The notes under the pieces: generated by a model | The model's input: the letters and a program-made list of their open reading frames with translations, nothing else | Database searches by the model: none | What the model was told of the DNA's origin: nothing | Source: Comamonadaceae bacterium | GTDB taxonomy: Bacteria > Pseudomonadota > Gammaproteobacteria > Burkholderiales > Burkholderiaceae_C | Direction: 5' to 3' | DNA: 64,000 bases | NCBI GenBank assembly: GCA_947456305.1 | Contig: CANGPN010000002.1 | Span: 62,001-126,000, forward strand | In this document: positions 38,186-46,902 of the stretch, piece by piece | How positions within the stretch are numbered: position 1 is the stretch's first letter | Layout of the letters: every line of letters begins with the position of its first letter | Translations under genes and position numbers: made by a program

Positions 38186-38219
38186 AAAAAACCCGCCCGG
38201 GAGACCAGGCGGGTTTTTT
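38186..38219. terminator. Bidirectional Rho-independent terminator
   Basis: Stem ACCCGCC/GGCGGGT (38191-38197 with 38208-38214) flanked by six A on the left and six T on the right. It serves the plus-strand propeller gene and the convergent serine hydrolase gene. Confidence 0.9.
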
Positions 38220-38239
38220 AGATCTAAGAAAAAAAGGTT

Positions 38240-39619
38240 TTAGTCCACAAGCGCCTGCGCCACCAAGGTCTTCAACAGTCGTCTGTAATAAGCGCGTGTC
38301 GGGCCAGGCGACTGAGACATGAACACGCCGCAAATCTGCTCTTTGGGGTCGGCCCAGAAATACGTGCCCGCATAGCCCGCCCACATGAATTCGCCCGCGC
38401 TGCCGTGCACAGGTGCAATACCGTCGCCTTGCCTCACTAAAAAGCCCAGACCGAAGGTGTAACCCGGTGCGCCAAATAGCAACTGGCCCGGGCTGACCGG
38501 TGTGGCGATCGCGGTGCCCAAATGGTCCGAGGTCATGAGTTGCACGGTCGAGCGCGACAGTATGCGCGCGCCTTCGAGTTGACCGCCGTTCAACATGGCT
38601 TGGCAAAATCGCAAATAGTCTGGTGCTGTGCTGACACCGCCCGCGCCGCCCGAGTCATTGCCTGGGGTTTGGCTGACATCGATCAACTTATTCGGTAGGC
38701 CGGTGGCCGGGTCGGTGGGGAAAGGTTCGGCCACGCGGCCTGCGTTGGCGGCAGAAACGGTAAAGCCGGTCTCGTGCATTTTCAAAGGCTTGAACAAACG
38801 CTCTTGCATGAAGTCGTTGAGTCGCTGACCGGTGACGGCCTCGATGACGCGGCCTTGAATGTCCACCGACAAGCTGTATTCCCAGGTGGTGCCGGGTTGT
38901 TGCGCCAACGGTGCTTTGCCCAGGCGCTCGGCCATTTCTGTGCCGCTCAAGTTGCGCGCGTCAAAGTCGCGTGCGCTGATGTACACCCCGGCGTCGGTGT
39001 AAGCCTGCTTGACCAGCGTGTTTTTGGTCAGCTCGCCATACGTTAAGCCGGAAGTGTGGCGCAGCAAATCCTGAACGGTGGGTTCTTTGTTGGCCGCCAC
39101 CAGTTTGAAGCTGACACCGTTGTAAAGCGGGTCCAAAGTGGCGACGCTGACCATGGGGTTTTTAAAAGCAGGCAGGTGCTTGGACACCGGGTCGGCGAGT
39201 TGTACTTTGCCGTCTTCGACCAGCATCATCAGCGCGACCGACACCAGCGGTTTGGTCATGGAGTAAATGCGAAACACCGAATCGGTTTGCATGGGCGTGT
39301 TGGCCGCGTTGTTCAAACTACCGAAGGCCTTGCTGTAAACCAGCTTGCCTTTGCGCGCCACCATCACCACCGCGCCGGGTAATTTGCGACTGTCAATATC
39401 GGCTTGGAAATTGCTGGTGATTTTCTCCAGGCGCTGCGTCGACATACCCACAGACTCCGGACTGGCTGTGGCCAGGCCTTGCGACAAGCTCAGACCGGTG
39501 TGCAACAGGGCGGCAGCGGCCAGCAGCGACAAACGGCCACTGCAATAGCGGGAACGCAAACCGCGGTTGGCAGACAAAGACACAACCGCAGCGCGGCCAA
39601 AGTAAGCAATATCAAACAC
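38240..39619 (-). CDS. Beta-lactamase-fold serine hydrolase
   Basis: A 459-residue class C beta-lactamase/esterase-family protein. The nucleophile motif is S120-M-T-K123 and a YSLSVD tyrosine motif lies near residue 200; the C-terminal part has the HGSAGEFMWAGYAG segment. A hydrophobic export segment (SLLAAAALLHTGLSL) is near residues 31-45. I chose a GTG at 39619 because AGGAG lies 8 bases upstream, 2 bases after the AmpG stop; an earlier start would lie inside ampG. Family members include esterases, D-peptidases and beta-lactamases; linkage to ampG favours a cell-wall role. Confidence 0.82.
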   Translation of the reverse strand: MFDIAYFGRAAVVSLSANRGLRSRYCSGRLSLLAAAALLHTGLSLSQGLATASPESVGMSTQRLEKITSNFQADIDSRKLPGAVVMVARKGKLVYSKAFGSLNNAANTPMQTDSVFRIYSMTKPLVSVALMMLVEDGKVQLADPVSKHLPAFKNPMVSVATLDPLYNGVSFKLVAANKEPTVQDLLRHTSGLTYGELTKNTLVKQAYTDAGVYISARDFDARNLSGTEMAERLGKAPLAQQPGTTWEYSLSVDIQGRVIEAVTGQRLNDFMQERLFKPLKMHETGFTVSAANAGRVAEPFPTDPATGLPNKLIDVSQTPGNDSGGAGGVSTAPDYLRFCQAMLNGGQLEGARILSRSTVQLMTSDHLGTAIATPVSPGQLLFGAPGYTFGLGFLVRQGDGIAPVHGSAGEFMWAGYAGTYFWADPKEQICGVFMSQSPGPTRAYYRRLLKTLVAQALVD

Positions 39620-39621
39620 GG

Positions 39622-40956
39622 TCAATCTCCTGAAGAATGAAAACGACTGGCTAGCCAGACCAGCAACAACACCGGCACACCGAGCATGGCGGTCCCGGTG
39701 AAAAACCACGCATAACCGGCGGCATCAACCGCTACACCTGAAAACCCGGCTAAAAACTTAGGTAACAACAACATCAGCGAACTGAACAACGCGTACTGCG
39801 TGGCCGAATACTGCACATTGGTCAGCGATGACAAATACGCAATAAAAGCAGCAGATGCAATGCCGCTGCCCAGATTTTCAGTGGAAATCACGGCTATCAA
39901 AGCGTACACGTCATGGCCGTGCAGCGCCAGCCAGGCAAACAGCAGATTGTTAAAGATACTGAGCACCGCGCCAATCATTAAGACTTTCATCACACCCCAG
40001 CGCAGCACCATAGAGCCGCCTATGAACGCGCCCACCAAGGTCATGACCACGCCGTAGAGTTTGGAAACCGTGGCGACTTCTTCTTTGCTGTAACCCATGT
40101 CCACATAAAACGGATTGGCCATGATGCCCATGACAATATCGCTGATGCGGTAAGTGCCGATCAGCGCCAGCAACAACACCGCATGCCAGCGGTAGCGACG
40201 CACAAATTCGGCAAATGGCGCAATCACTGCGACTTGCAGCCATTCACGTACGCCGTGCGCCGGTGGTAAATCCACATGGAGCGGCTCTTTGGAGAACCAC
40301 ACGGTGACCATGCCCACAGCCATAGACACCGCCATGGTGGCATAGGCCACCGCCCAGGCGTTGTCCTGGTAAGTGCCGATCGGCAAACCGACGGTTTCCG
40401 CCTTAGCGGCAATCCAAAACACGCCCGCGCCAGCCCAGATCATGCCCAGCCGGTAGCCGGTCTGGTAGCTCGCGGCGAGCACGGCTTGCAAACGGGCTTG
40501 CGCAGACTCGATGCGGAATGCGTCCAGCGCAATGTCTTGCGTGGCCGAGCCGAAAGCGGTGAGTAGCGCAAAGCCCACCAGCGGGGTCAAAGAGACTTGC
40601 GGGTTGCTGAAGGCCATGCCCAGCAAACCGGCAATCACGCACACTTGAGCCAACAGCAACCAACTGCGGCGTCTACCTAACAAACCGGTCAATAGCGGCA
40701 ATGGCAAGCGGTCCACCAGCGGAGCCCAAGCCCATTTAAGGCCGTATGTCAGACCCACCCAGCTTAAAAATCCGATAGTGGCGCGGTTAATACCGGCCTC
40801 ACGTAACCTGAAACTCAGCGTACCCAGCACCAGCAACAACGGCAAGCCGGCAGCAAAACCCAGCGCCAGCATGCGCAAGCTGCTGGGACTGAGGTAAATC
40901 ATCATGGAATCCGCCCAGCGCAAAGGCGCGGTCTTCAGAGTTGGGTTATCGTTCAT
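39622..40956 (-). CDS. ampG: AmpG-family muropeptide permease (MFS)
   Basis: A 444-residue major facilitator protein with 12 predicted helices. The N-terminal LRMLALGFAAGLPLLLVLGTLSFRLREAGI and the SATQDIALDAFRIE segment near residue 135 are characteristic of AmpG, which imports GlcNAc-anhydroMurNAc peptides released during wall turnover. The serine hydrolase follows 2 bases later. It is divergent from the M48 protease, only 39 bases between starts, so promoters must overlap. Confidence 0.88.
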   Translation of the reverse strand: MNDNPTLKTAPLRWADSMMIYLSPSSLRMLALGFAAGLPLLLVLGTLSFRLREAGINRATIGFLSWVGLTYGLKWAWAPLVDRLPLPLLTGLLGRRRSWLLLAQVCVIAGLLGMAFSNPQVSLTPLVGFALLTAFGSATQDIALDAFRIESAQARLQAVLAASYQTGYRLGMIWAGAGVFWIAAKAETVGLPIGTYQDNAWAVAYATMAVSMAVGMVTVWFSKEPLHVDLPPAHGVREWLQVAVIAPFAEFVRRYRWHAVLLLALIGTYRISDIVMGIMANPFYVDMGYSKEEVATVSKLYGVVMTLVGAFIGGSMVLRWGVMKVLMIGAVLSIFNNLLFAWLALHGHDVYALIAVISTENLGSGIASAAFIAYLSSLTNVQYSATQYALFSSLMLLLPKFLAGFSGVAVDAAGYAWFFTGTAMLGVPVLLLVWLASRFHSSGD

Positions 40957-40995
40957 ACCTTGTATTGTGATGCGGACACGCTAGACCAGAACACC

Positions 40996-41832
40996 ATGCT
41001 CTCGAAACGACAATTTATGTACCACTGCGCAGGCTGTGCGCTCGGCCTGTCTGCGTCCTCCCTGCTGGCGCGAGAGGGCGTGGAAGTCGGCAAAACCTCG
41101 GCCTTCGCCAACCTGGTGCCCGCCGCACAGGTTGAGGGCTCGGCCAATCAACAATACGCGCAAATGCTCAAGCAGGCGCGCGAGAAAAATGCTTTGGGTG
41201 CAGACGATCATCCCGAGGTGATTCGCCTGCGGGCCATTGCGCAAAAGCTGATTCCCCACAGCTACGAATGGAACGCTCGGGCGCGCGAATGGAAATGGGA
41301 AATCAACCTCATCGGTTCGTCACAAATCAATGCGTTTTGCATGCCTGGCGGCAAGATCGCTTTCTACCACGGCATTCTGGACAAACTGCAACTCAACGAC
41401 AACGAGGTCGCCATGGTCATGGGCCATGAAATCGCCCACGCGCTGCGCGAACACGCCCGCGAGCGCATGGGAAAAAGTGAAGCCACCAATGTGCTCGCCA
41501 GCATCGGCAGCGCTATCGCGTCGGCGTATTTCAAAGTCGATCCGAACCTGACCGATACCGTGGCCAAGCAAGGCGCCAATTTGTTGAATTTGAAGTTCAG
41601 CCGCGAAGACGAGACCGAGGCCGATTTGGTTGGCATGGAGCTGGCCGCGCGCGCCGGTTACGACCCGCGTTCGGGTGTCAGCTTGTGGCAAAAAATGAGC
41701 GCTGCCAACAAAGGTGCCCCGCCGCAATGGCTGAGCACCCACCCCTCTGGTAGTAGCCGCATCAAGGAAATCGAAGCTAATCTCGACAAAGTCATGCCCT
41801 TGTATGAAAGATCAGCCCAAGCCAAACCATAA
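40996..41832 (+). CDS. M48-family metalloprotease (exported)
   Basis: A 278-residue zinc protease. An N-terminal export segment (CAGCALGLSASSLLA) comes first, the zinc motif HEIAH is at residues 144-148, and the third ligand is in the EDETEADLVG stretch near 202-211. It belongs to the LoiP/BepA-like exported M48 group, which degrades or refolds envelope proteins. The full-length BepA has TPR repeats; this one ends soon after the protease domain. I chose ATG 40996. Confidence 0.88.
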   Translation: MLSKRQFMYHCAGCALGLSASSLLAREGVEVGKTSAFANLVPAAQVEGSANQQYAQMLKQAREKNALGADDHPEVIRLRAIAQKLIPHSYEWNARAREWKWEINLIGSSQINAFCMPGGKIAFYHGILDKLQLNDNEVAMVMGHEIAHALREHARERMGKSEATNVLASIGSAIASAYFKVDPNLTDTVAKQGANLLNLKFSREDETEADLVGMELAARAGYDPRSGVSLWQKMSAANKGAPPQWLSTHPSGSSRIKEIEANLDKVMPLYERSAQAKP

Positions 41833-41922
41833 GGCCGGTGCAGACCCTTGGGGCGCTGAATCCGCATTGATAAATAAACCGGTGCCTTGAAGCAGCTTGC
41901 GTTGCCAAGATGGCAGCTCATC

Positions 41923-42897
41923 TCAACGACTGAGTGCGCGGGCTTTGATTTCCTCAAAACCGGCAGGTAAAGGGTGAAGGTCCAGCCGCTGACCGGCTTT
42001 GACCAATTGACTTGGCACCTCATGGCCGATCAAGTCCGGCAAATACCGGGCGACTGTCAGCAAAGCAGCCAAGTCCACGCCGCAGTCATAACCCATTAGT
42101 TGCAAGGCATGCACCACTTCTTCGCTGCACACATTGCCGCTGGCGCCGGGCGCATAAGGGCAGCCGCCTATGCCGCCCAAGGACGTGTCGAACCGGTAAG
42201 CACCTGCATCTATCGCCGCCAGTATGTTGGCCAGACCCATGCCGCGCGTATTGTGGAAATGCAGCGTCAACACAGACGCCGGCCATTGCGCCAGAAAGGC
42301 GCGTGTCAAAGCATGGACTTGGCCAGGGTAAGCCATGCCGGTGGTGTCGCACAGGCTGATGCCGGTCACGCCAGGTGTGTCCATGATGCGACGGCACCAG
42401 TCCATGACTGTGTCTGCGTCTACCTCACCTTCCATGGGGCAGCCGAAGGCGCACGACAGCGACACATTCAGCGCCACACCGGCGTCTTTGGCGTATGCCC
42501 CCGCTGCAGTTAAAGCACTGAACGATTGCGCTTGCGTCATACGCAGGTTGCTGAGGTTGTGGCTTTCAGTGGCTGACAACACCATGTTCAATTCGTTGGC
42601 GCGCGCGGCAACGGCGCGCTGCGCGCCCTTGAGGTTGGGGACAAGGGCGCTGTAGATGACACCGGGTTGGCGCGTGATTTCGTTCATCACAATTTCTGCG
42701 TCTTTCAAAGCCGGTATGGCCGTTGCCGACACAAATGCCGTCACTTCGATGCGAGTCAGACCGCATTGCGACAAAGCATTGAGCAGCGCGATCTTGTCTT
42801 CGGTGGCGACAAATTGCGCCTCGGATTGCAAGCCGTCGCGCATGCCTACCTCTTGCAATTCAATGCGGCGCTGTTGGCCGTCCCAGACCTGTGTCAT
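41923..42897 (-). CDS. Hydroxymethylglutaryl-CoA lyase
   Basis: A 324-residue TIM-barrel lyase that splits HMG-CoA to acetyl-CoA and acetoacetate, the last step of leucine breakdown. Evidence is EVGMRDGLQSE near residues 16-26 (metal Asp), a LHFHNTRGMGLAN segment with the two metal His residues near 217-226, and the catalytic loop GGCPYAPGASGN near 250-261. Acetoacetate so formed can be activated by the ligase at 7.2-9.3 kb. It overlaps the CoA transferase gene upstream by 4 bases (ATGA). Confidence 0.92.
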   Translation of the reverse strand: MTQVWDGQQRRIELQEVGMRDGLQSEAQFVATEDKIALLNALSQCGLTRIEVTAFVSATAIPALKDAEIVMNEITRQPGVIYSALVPNLKGAQRAVAARANELNMVLSATESHNLSNLRMTQAQSFSALTAAGAYAKDAGVALNVSLSCAFGCPMEGEVDADTVMDWCRRIMDTPGVTGISLCDTTGMAYPGQVHALTRAFLAQWPASVLTLHFHNTRGMGLANILAAIDAGAYRFDTSLGGIGGCPYAPGASGNVCSEEVVHALQLMGYDCGVDLAALLTVARYLPDLIGHEVPSQLVKAGQRLDLHPLPAGFEEIKARALSR

Positions 42898-44114
42898 GCA
42901 ATCACCTTTTTGTCTCGGAGCATTTGAATCTGGTTAGGGTTAAGCCCCAACTCCGCCAGCACGCTGTCGGTGTCCTCGCCCAAGCCCGGGGCGCTGCTGC
43001 GTATGCTGCCGGGCGTGTCAGATAACTTGGGCACGATGCCCGGCACTGTGATTTGATGACCGTCGCGGGTCTGCTGTGTCAGCAGCATGCCGCGTGCCTG
43101 GTAGTGCGGGTCTTCGGCGATGTCACGCGCGGTGTAGACGCGCCCTGAAGGCACTTGTGCGGCGGCCAGCAAGGCCAGCACCTGTTTGACTTGCAGGCCC
43201 CGCGTCCAGTCCTCAATGGCTTTGTCAATCTCTTCAATACGCGCCACACGACCACTGTTGTCTGAGAGTGAAGGGTCGGCAGCCAGATCTGTCCTGCCTA
43301 TGGTGTCCATCAGCCGTTTGAAAATGCTGTCGCCATTGCCGCCGATCAACACCAAACCGTCGCTGCACCTGTAGGCGTTGGACGGCGCAATGCCCGGCAA
43401 ACTGGCGCCTGCCGGTTCGCGAACCACGCCGAAAGCACTGTATTCAGGTATCAGGCTTTCCGTGACATTGAACACGGACTCGTACAGCGCTACATCGATC
43501 ATCTGCCCTTTGCCGCCGTTGTTTTGCCGGTGGTAGAGCGCGGTCAATACGCCGATGACACCGTGCAACGCTGTCAGCGTGTCGCCGATAGACACGCCAC
43601 AGCGCACCGGAATTTCGCCAGGGTTGCCGGTCAGATGGCGCAAGCCGCCCATGGCTTCGCCGATGACGCCGAAACCCGCCTGGTCGCGGTAGGGTCCCGT
43701 CTGGCCGTAACCGGAGATGCGCAACATGATCAGCCTAGGGTTGAGCGCCGACAGCGCTTCATAAGACATGCCCCATTTCTCCAGCGTGCCAGGCTTGAAG
43801 TTTTCAATCAGCACATCGGCTTGTGCGACCAATTGACGTGCTATGTCCTGACCCTCAGTGCTTCTCAGGTCCAACGCTACCGAGCGCTTGTTGCGCGATT
43901 GCACCTGCCACCAGACCGAGGTGCCGTCTTGTTTCAAGCGCCAGTTGCGCAAAGGGTCGCCGCTGCCCGGAGTTTCAATCTTGATCACATCGGCGCCGAA
44001 GTCGCCCAGTGTTTTGCCGGCGAACGGTCCGGCGATCAATTGGCCCATCTCAACGACTTTCAAGCCTTGCAATGCGCCGGGTGACAAGCTGTGAGGTGCA
44101 GCGGTTGGGTTCAT
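42894..44114 (-). CDS. Class III CoA transferase (CaiB/BaiF family)
   Basis: A 406-residue family III CoA transferase. The start segment LKVVEMGQLIAGPFAGKTLGDFGADVIKIE, given here as GPFAGKTLGDFGADVIKIE, is near residues 23-45, and RNKRSVALDLRS, ADVLIENFKPGTLEKWG and LIMLRISGYGQTGPYRD follow in family order. Likely substrates are dicarboxylic acids such as succinate-to-glutarate or itaconate types. The link with HMG-CoA lyase (4-base overlap) suggests organic acid or leucine degradation. I chose ATG 44114; the longer frame adds 22 unlikely residues. Confidence 0.88.
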   Translation of the reverse strand: MNPTAAPHSLSPGALQGLKVVEMGQLIAGPFAGKTLGDFGADVIKIETPGSGDPLRNWRLKQDGTSVWWQVQSRNKRSVALDLRSTEGQDIARQLVAQADVLIENFKPGTLEKWGMSYEALSALNPRLIMLRISGYGQTGPYRDQAGFGVIGEAMGGLRHLTGNPGEIPVRCGVSIGDTLTALHGVIGVLTALYHRQNNGGKGQMIDVALYESVFNVTESLIPEYSAFGVVREPAGASLPGIAPSNAYRCSDGLVLIGGNGDSIFKRLMDTIGRTDLAADPSLSDNSGRVARIEEIDKAIEDWTRGLQVKQVLALLAAAQVPSGRVYTARDIAEDPHYQARGMLLTQQTRDGHQITVPGIVPKLSDTPGSIRSSAPGLGEDTDSVLAELGLNPNQIQMLRDKKVIA

Positions 44115-44459
44115 GGTGTGCTTGGGGTCGGTCCGGGAAAGAAGATGCATCGCATAGAGGCAAATATAGTCGTTTGCCAACCAGTCTTCTTCGTGGCGAC
44201 GACCCAGGGCGCCTAGTTTGAAAGCTACGCTGATTGAACCGGCTGCAGACTTTGATGTTTCCCCAGGCCGTATCAGCGAGGTGGTGAATGGCTTTTGCCC
44301 GATTTAGGTCTTGTTAATGCTAGTTAAACTTTAAGAGAGTAAAAAACCACCGCCAAAATGGGCGATGGTTCAGGCAGTGATTCAGTTCTTATAGACAGTA
44401 CTTGTTTAATCTAGACTATCTATCGGTTATCTAACTTCAATCAGTTTCTAAATAGTTGT
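44115..44459. other. Intergenic region, AT-rich in its right half
   Basis: No gene is supported. It contains the promoter side of the CoA transferase gene and, at 44345-44370, a terminator-like hairpin on the minus strand. Confidence 0.6.
44344..44371 (-). terminator. Rho-independent terminator for the truncated minus-strand gene
   Basis: On the minus strand AACCATCGCCC and GGCGGTGGTT pair with one G-T or mismatch around an ATTTT loop, followed by TTTTTTAC. It lies about 90 bases after the stop at 44460, and shows that the truncated gene had a normal 3' end. Confidence 0.75.
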
Positions 44460-44815
44460 TTATTTAGAGCCAGTTACATAGCCTTTGGTTGTGTCAGGCT
44501 GATTTCCTGTACCTTTGGTGTTGTAGGTGATGCTCAATTTACCATCATTGTCTATAGAGCCGACAAAAGTACCCCCGCCGCCGCTCCCATCAGTGGGGCT
44601 AATTTTGCCGCTGATTTTGACGCTGTACCCGGCATCATTTAACTTAAACGTACCCGTCCATTTGGCATTGCCATATGTTTCAGAAATGGTGCCATCCTCC
44701 TTAAATGTCATTGTTCCGGTTTGGCTTGTTTCAGTACCCTTAGCAGCGCCTTTGTAGTCATAGTTGGTAAATTTGATGGTGCCTTGGAAGGTGCCTACAA
44801 AATACGACAGATTGC
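44460..44815 (-). pseudogene. 3' fragment of a small beta-rich protein gene, 5' end lost
   Basis: The last 110 or so codons encode a Gly/Thr-rich, strand-forming protein (FVGTFQGTIKF, TGTMTFKEDGTIS, GTFVGSIDNDGKLSI) with the look of a small exported or lipocalin-like domain. Upstream of about 44815 the same frame only reads the antisense of a hydrolase gene, so the original start and any signal peptide are missing. The frame remains open to 45029 by chance. The family is not recognised. Confidence 0.6.
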
Positions 44816-45225
44816 TCACCAAAAACCTGGCCTCTCGCGTGCACCAATATTTCAACGACACCTTGCAGCACATGCCGCAAGTAGATAAGCAAGTGTTTGC
44901 CGACACCCGGATACGCCAGAACGAAGCCAACGCAGTGCTGGAAGGCGCGGTCAATGGCAACCCTAGCTTCATCAACGAGTTATTTATTGCCAGTACTGAG
45001 TGGGGCTTCGACCTGAAAGACATCAACACACCGATATCTTTTTGGCACGGTAAGTTAGATCCCTATGTGAATTGGAAGGCCTCTGAAAAAATGGCGGCGC
45101 AGTGCCCAAACGCCAAGTTGCAATTGGTTGAAGACGCGGGGCAGTTTTTGATTTACAGCCATTGGGCGCAACTGCTGGATGAGGTGGTGGGCTTGGATGC
45201 CAGTGGTTTGCGCTGGGATATATGA
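44812..45225 (+). pseudogene. 3' fragment of an alpha/beta hydrolase gene, 5' end lost
   Basis: About 138 codons match the C-terminal cap and catalytic end of an alpha/beta hydrolase: NPSFINELFIASTEWGFDL, then the acid loop FWHGKLDPYVNW, then VEDAGQFLIYSHW. The nucleophile half is absent. Where the catalytic His is expected (G-H-F) the sequence has Gln (GQF), a further sign of decay. The frame is open upstream to 44764 but that part is antisense to the neighbouring fragment. Confidence 0.65.
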
Positions 45226-45332
45226 GGCAAGGCAAACTGGTGATTATTTTTCAGCCGTCGGTACTTGGCTGAACAATTTAATCTTGCAAATTGCAAGTTC
45301 CATCGTCAATTTGCAAGGTTAATTAGGTGGCA

Positions 45333-46223
45333 TCAGGCAAATCGCTTGAGCCAATCCAGCAACAAAGCGTTCACCGCTGCGCTTTGTTCGCGCTGTAAAA
45401 AATGCCCGGCATTCGGCACTTCGCGGTATTCATAAGGCCCGCCAAAACAAGCCGCTTGCTCGCGCATCAGCTCGGCGCGCATATCGTCTGCGCCGCACAA
45501 AGCCAGCGTTGGCACAGTGATGTTGTGTTGCATGGCCGCGCGCAGTGCGTGCAAGGCCGGGTCGGCTTTGGCCGGGTCGAACATGGCGCGGTAATAGGCC
45601 AGCGCGTTGACCAGCACGCCCGGTTGCAGCAAACAGTCTTTCACTTGGCGAATGTGTGGGCTGTCATCGAAACCCGGCACCGACCAGGACTGCCAGAGGT
45701 AATCAATGAAAGCCATGTCATCGGCCAATAGCGCAGCTTCGGGCAACGCAGCTTGCTGAAAAAACCACCAGTGAAACGAACGCTGTATATGCTTTGGCGT
45801 CAGCAAATGGTCGGTGACGATTTGCGGATGCGGCACCGCCATCAACACCGCGCTGTGAAGCAAGTCGGGGCGGGCAGCGCACAGCGCATAACCGATGATG
45901 GCGCCCCAGTCTTGGCCGATGTAATGCAACTTCTCGCCGGGCGTGATGGCTTCTATCAAACCGGCGATGCCGTGAACCAAACTGGCTTTGTCAAAGTAGG
46001 CGTTCTCGGCCACGCGCGAGGGCAAATAGCCGGGCAAGTAAGGCGCGATGACGCGGTAGCCAGCGTGCGAGAGCGCATTTATTTGCGAAGACCAGGACTG
46101 CGGAATGTCCGGAAAGCCGTGCACCAGCAACAGCAAAGGGCCGCTGCCTTGGGCGAGGCACACAAAGTCAACGCCGTTGGCGTGGATGTGCAGCTCTTCT
46201 TGCATGTCAGGTGCCGCCGACAT
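45333..46223 (-). CDS. Alpha/beta hydrolase, epoxide hydrolase-like
   Basis: A 296-residue hydrolase. The oxyanion segment LVHGFPDIPQSW is near residues 33-44, the nucleophile is the Asp of GQDWGAIIGYA near 110, and the catalytic His is in VPNAGHFLQRE near 272. An Asp nucleophile and the HGFP motif fit epoxide hydrolases or haloalkane dehalogenases. The start at 46223 overlaps the metallo-hydrolase gene by 17 bases; a start at 46205 (MQEELHIH) just after that stop is equally possible. It is unrelated in detail to the truncated hydrolase fragment beside it. Confidence 0.85.
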   Translation of the reverse strand: MSAAPDMQEELHIHANGVDFVCLAQGSGPLLLLVHGFPDIPQSWSSQINALSHAGYRVIAPYLPGYLPSRVAENAYFDKASLVHGIAGLIEAITPGEKLHYIGQDWGAIIGYALCAARPDLLHSAVLMAVPHPQIVTDHLLTPKHIQRSFHWWFFQQAALPEAALLADDMAFIDYLWQSWSVPGFDDSPHIRQVKDCLLQPGVLVNALAYYRAMFDPAKADPALHALRAAMQHNITVPTLALCGADDMRAELMREQAACFGGPYEYREVPNAGHFLQREQSAAVNALLLDWLKRFA

Positions 46224-46845
46224 AGGGGTTGGTTTTGCGCTCGCGCCCGAAGGTGCTCTCCGGGCCGTGGCCGGGAATGAACACCGTGTCGTCGCCCATG
46301 GGCCACAGGCGTTGCGTGATGCTGTCTATCAAATGCTGGTGATTGCCCTGGGGGAAATCGGTGCGGCCAATGCTGCCCGCGAACAGCACATCGCCGACAA
46401 ATGCGCGGTTCATCTCCGCCGAATAAAACACCACGTGACCCGGCGTGTGGCCCGGGCAATGCCGCACAGACAGCGTGTGTTTACCCAGTGTGACCGTGTC
46501 GCCATCGGCCAGCCAACGTGTGGGCTTGAAAGGACGTGCGGGCGGAAAACCGTAAGTGGAAGCAGCCACGGGCAAACCGTCTATCCAAAACTGGTCGCCC
46601 GGGTGCGGCCCGATGATGGGCAAATTGAGTTGCTCGGCCAGATCGGCGGTGGCAGCGGCGTGGTCTAAATGCCCATGCGTGATCCAGATGTATTTGAGCG
46701 TGATGCCCAACTGCTTGCATGCTGCGAGCAACACATCGGTGTCACCGCCCGGGTCGATGACGGCAGCGGTCATGCCCTCGTCCTCCCAGACCAGAGAACA
46801 GTTTTGTTGGAAGGCAGTGACGGGGATGGTTTCGTAGTGGAGCAT
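46207..46845 (-). CDS. MBL-fold metallo-hydrolase (glyoxalase II-like, YcbL type)
   Basis: A 212-residue metallo-beta-lactamase-fold enzyme. The metal motif THGHLDHAAA is near residues 56-65, with further ligands in CPGHTPGHVVF near 133-143 and DVLFAGSIGRTDF near 155-167. The compact length matches YcbL-type glyoxalase II proteins that hydrolyse thioesters such as lactoylglutathione. The alpha/beta hydrolase gene overlaps its end, so both are probably one transcript. Confidence 0.9.
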   Translation of the reverse strand: MLHYETIPVTAFQQNCSLVWEDEGMTAAVIDPGGDTDVLLAACKQLGITLKYIWITHGHLDHAAATADLAEQLNLPIIGPHPGDQFWIDGLPVAASTYGFPPARPFKPTRWLADGDTVTLGKHTLSVRHCPGHTPGHVVFYSAEMNRAFVGDVLFAGSIGRTDFPQGNHQHLIDSITQRLWPMGDDTVFIPGHGPESTFGRERKTNPYVGGT

Positions 46846-46902
46846 GGGGGTTATGTATTGTTCGATAACAAAGTAAGGATTCTCCTCAAATCTCAGGGCG
46901 AT

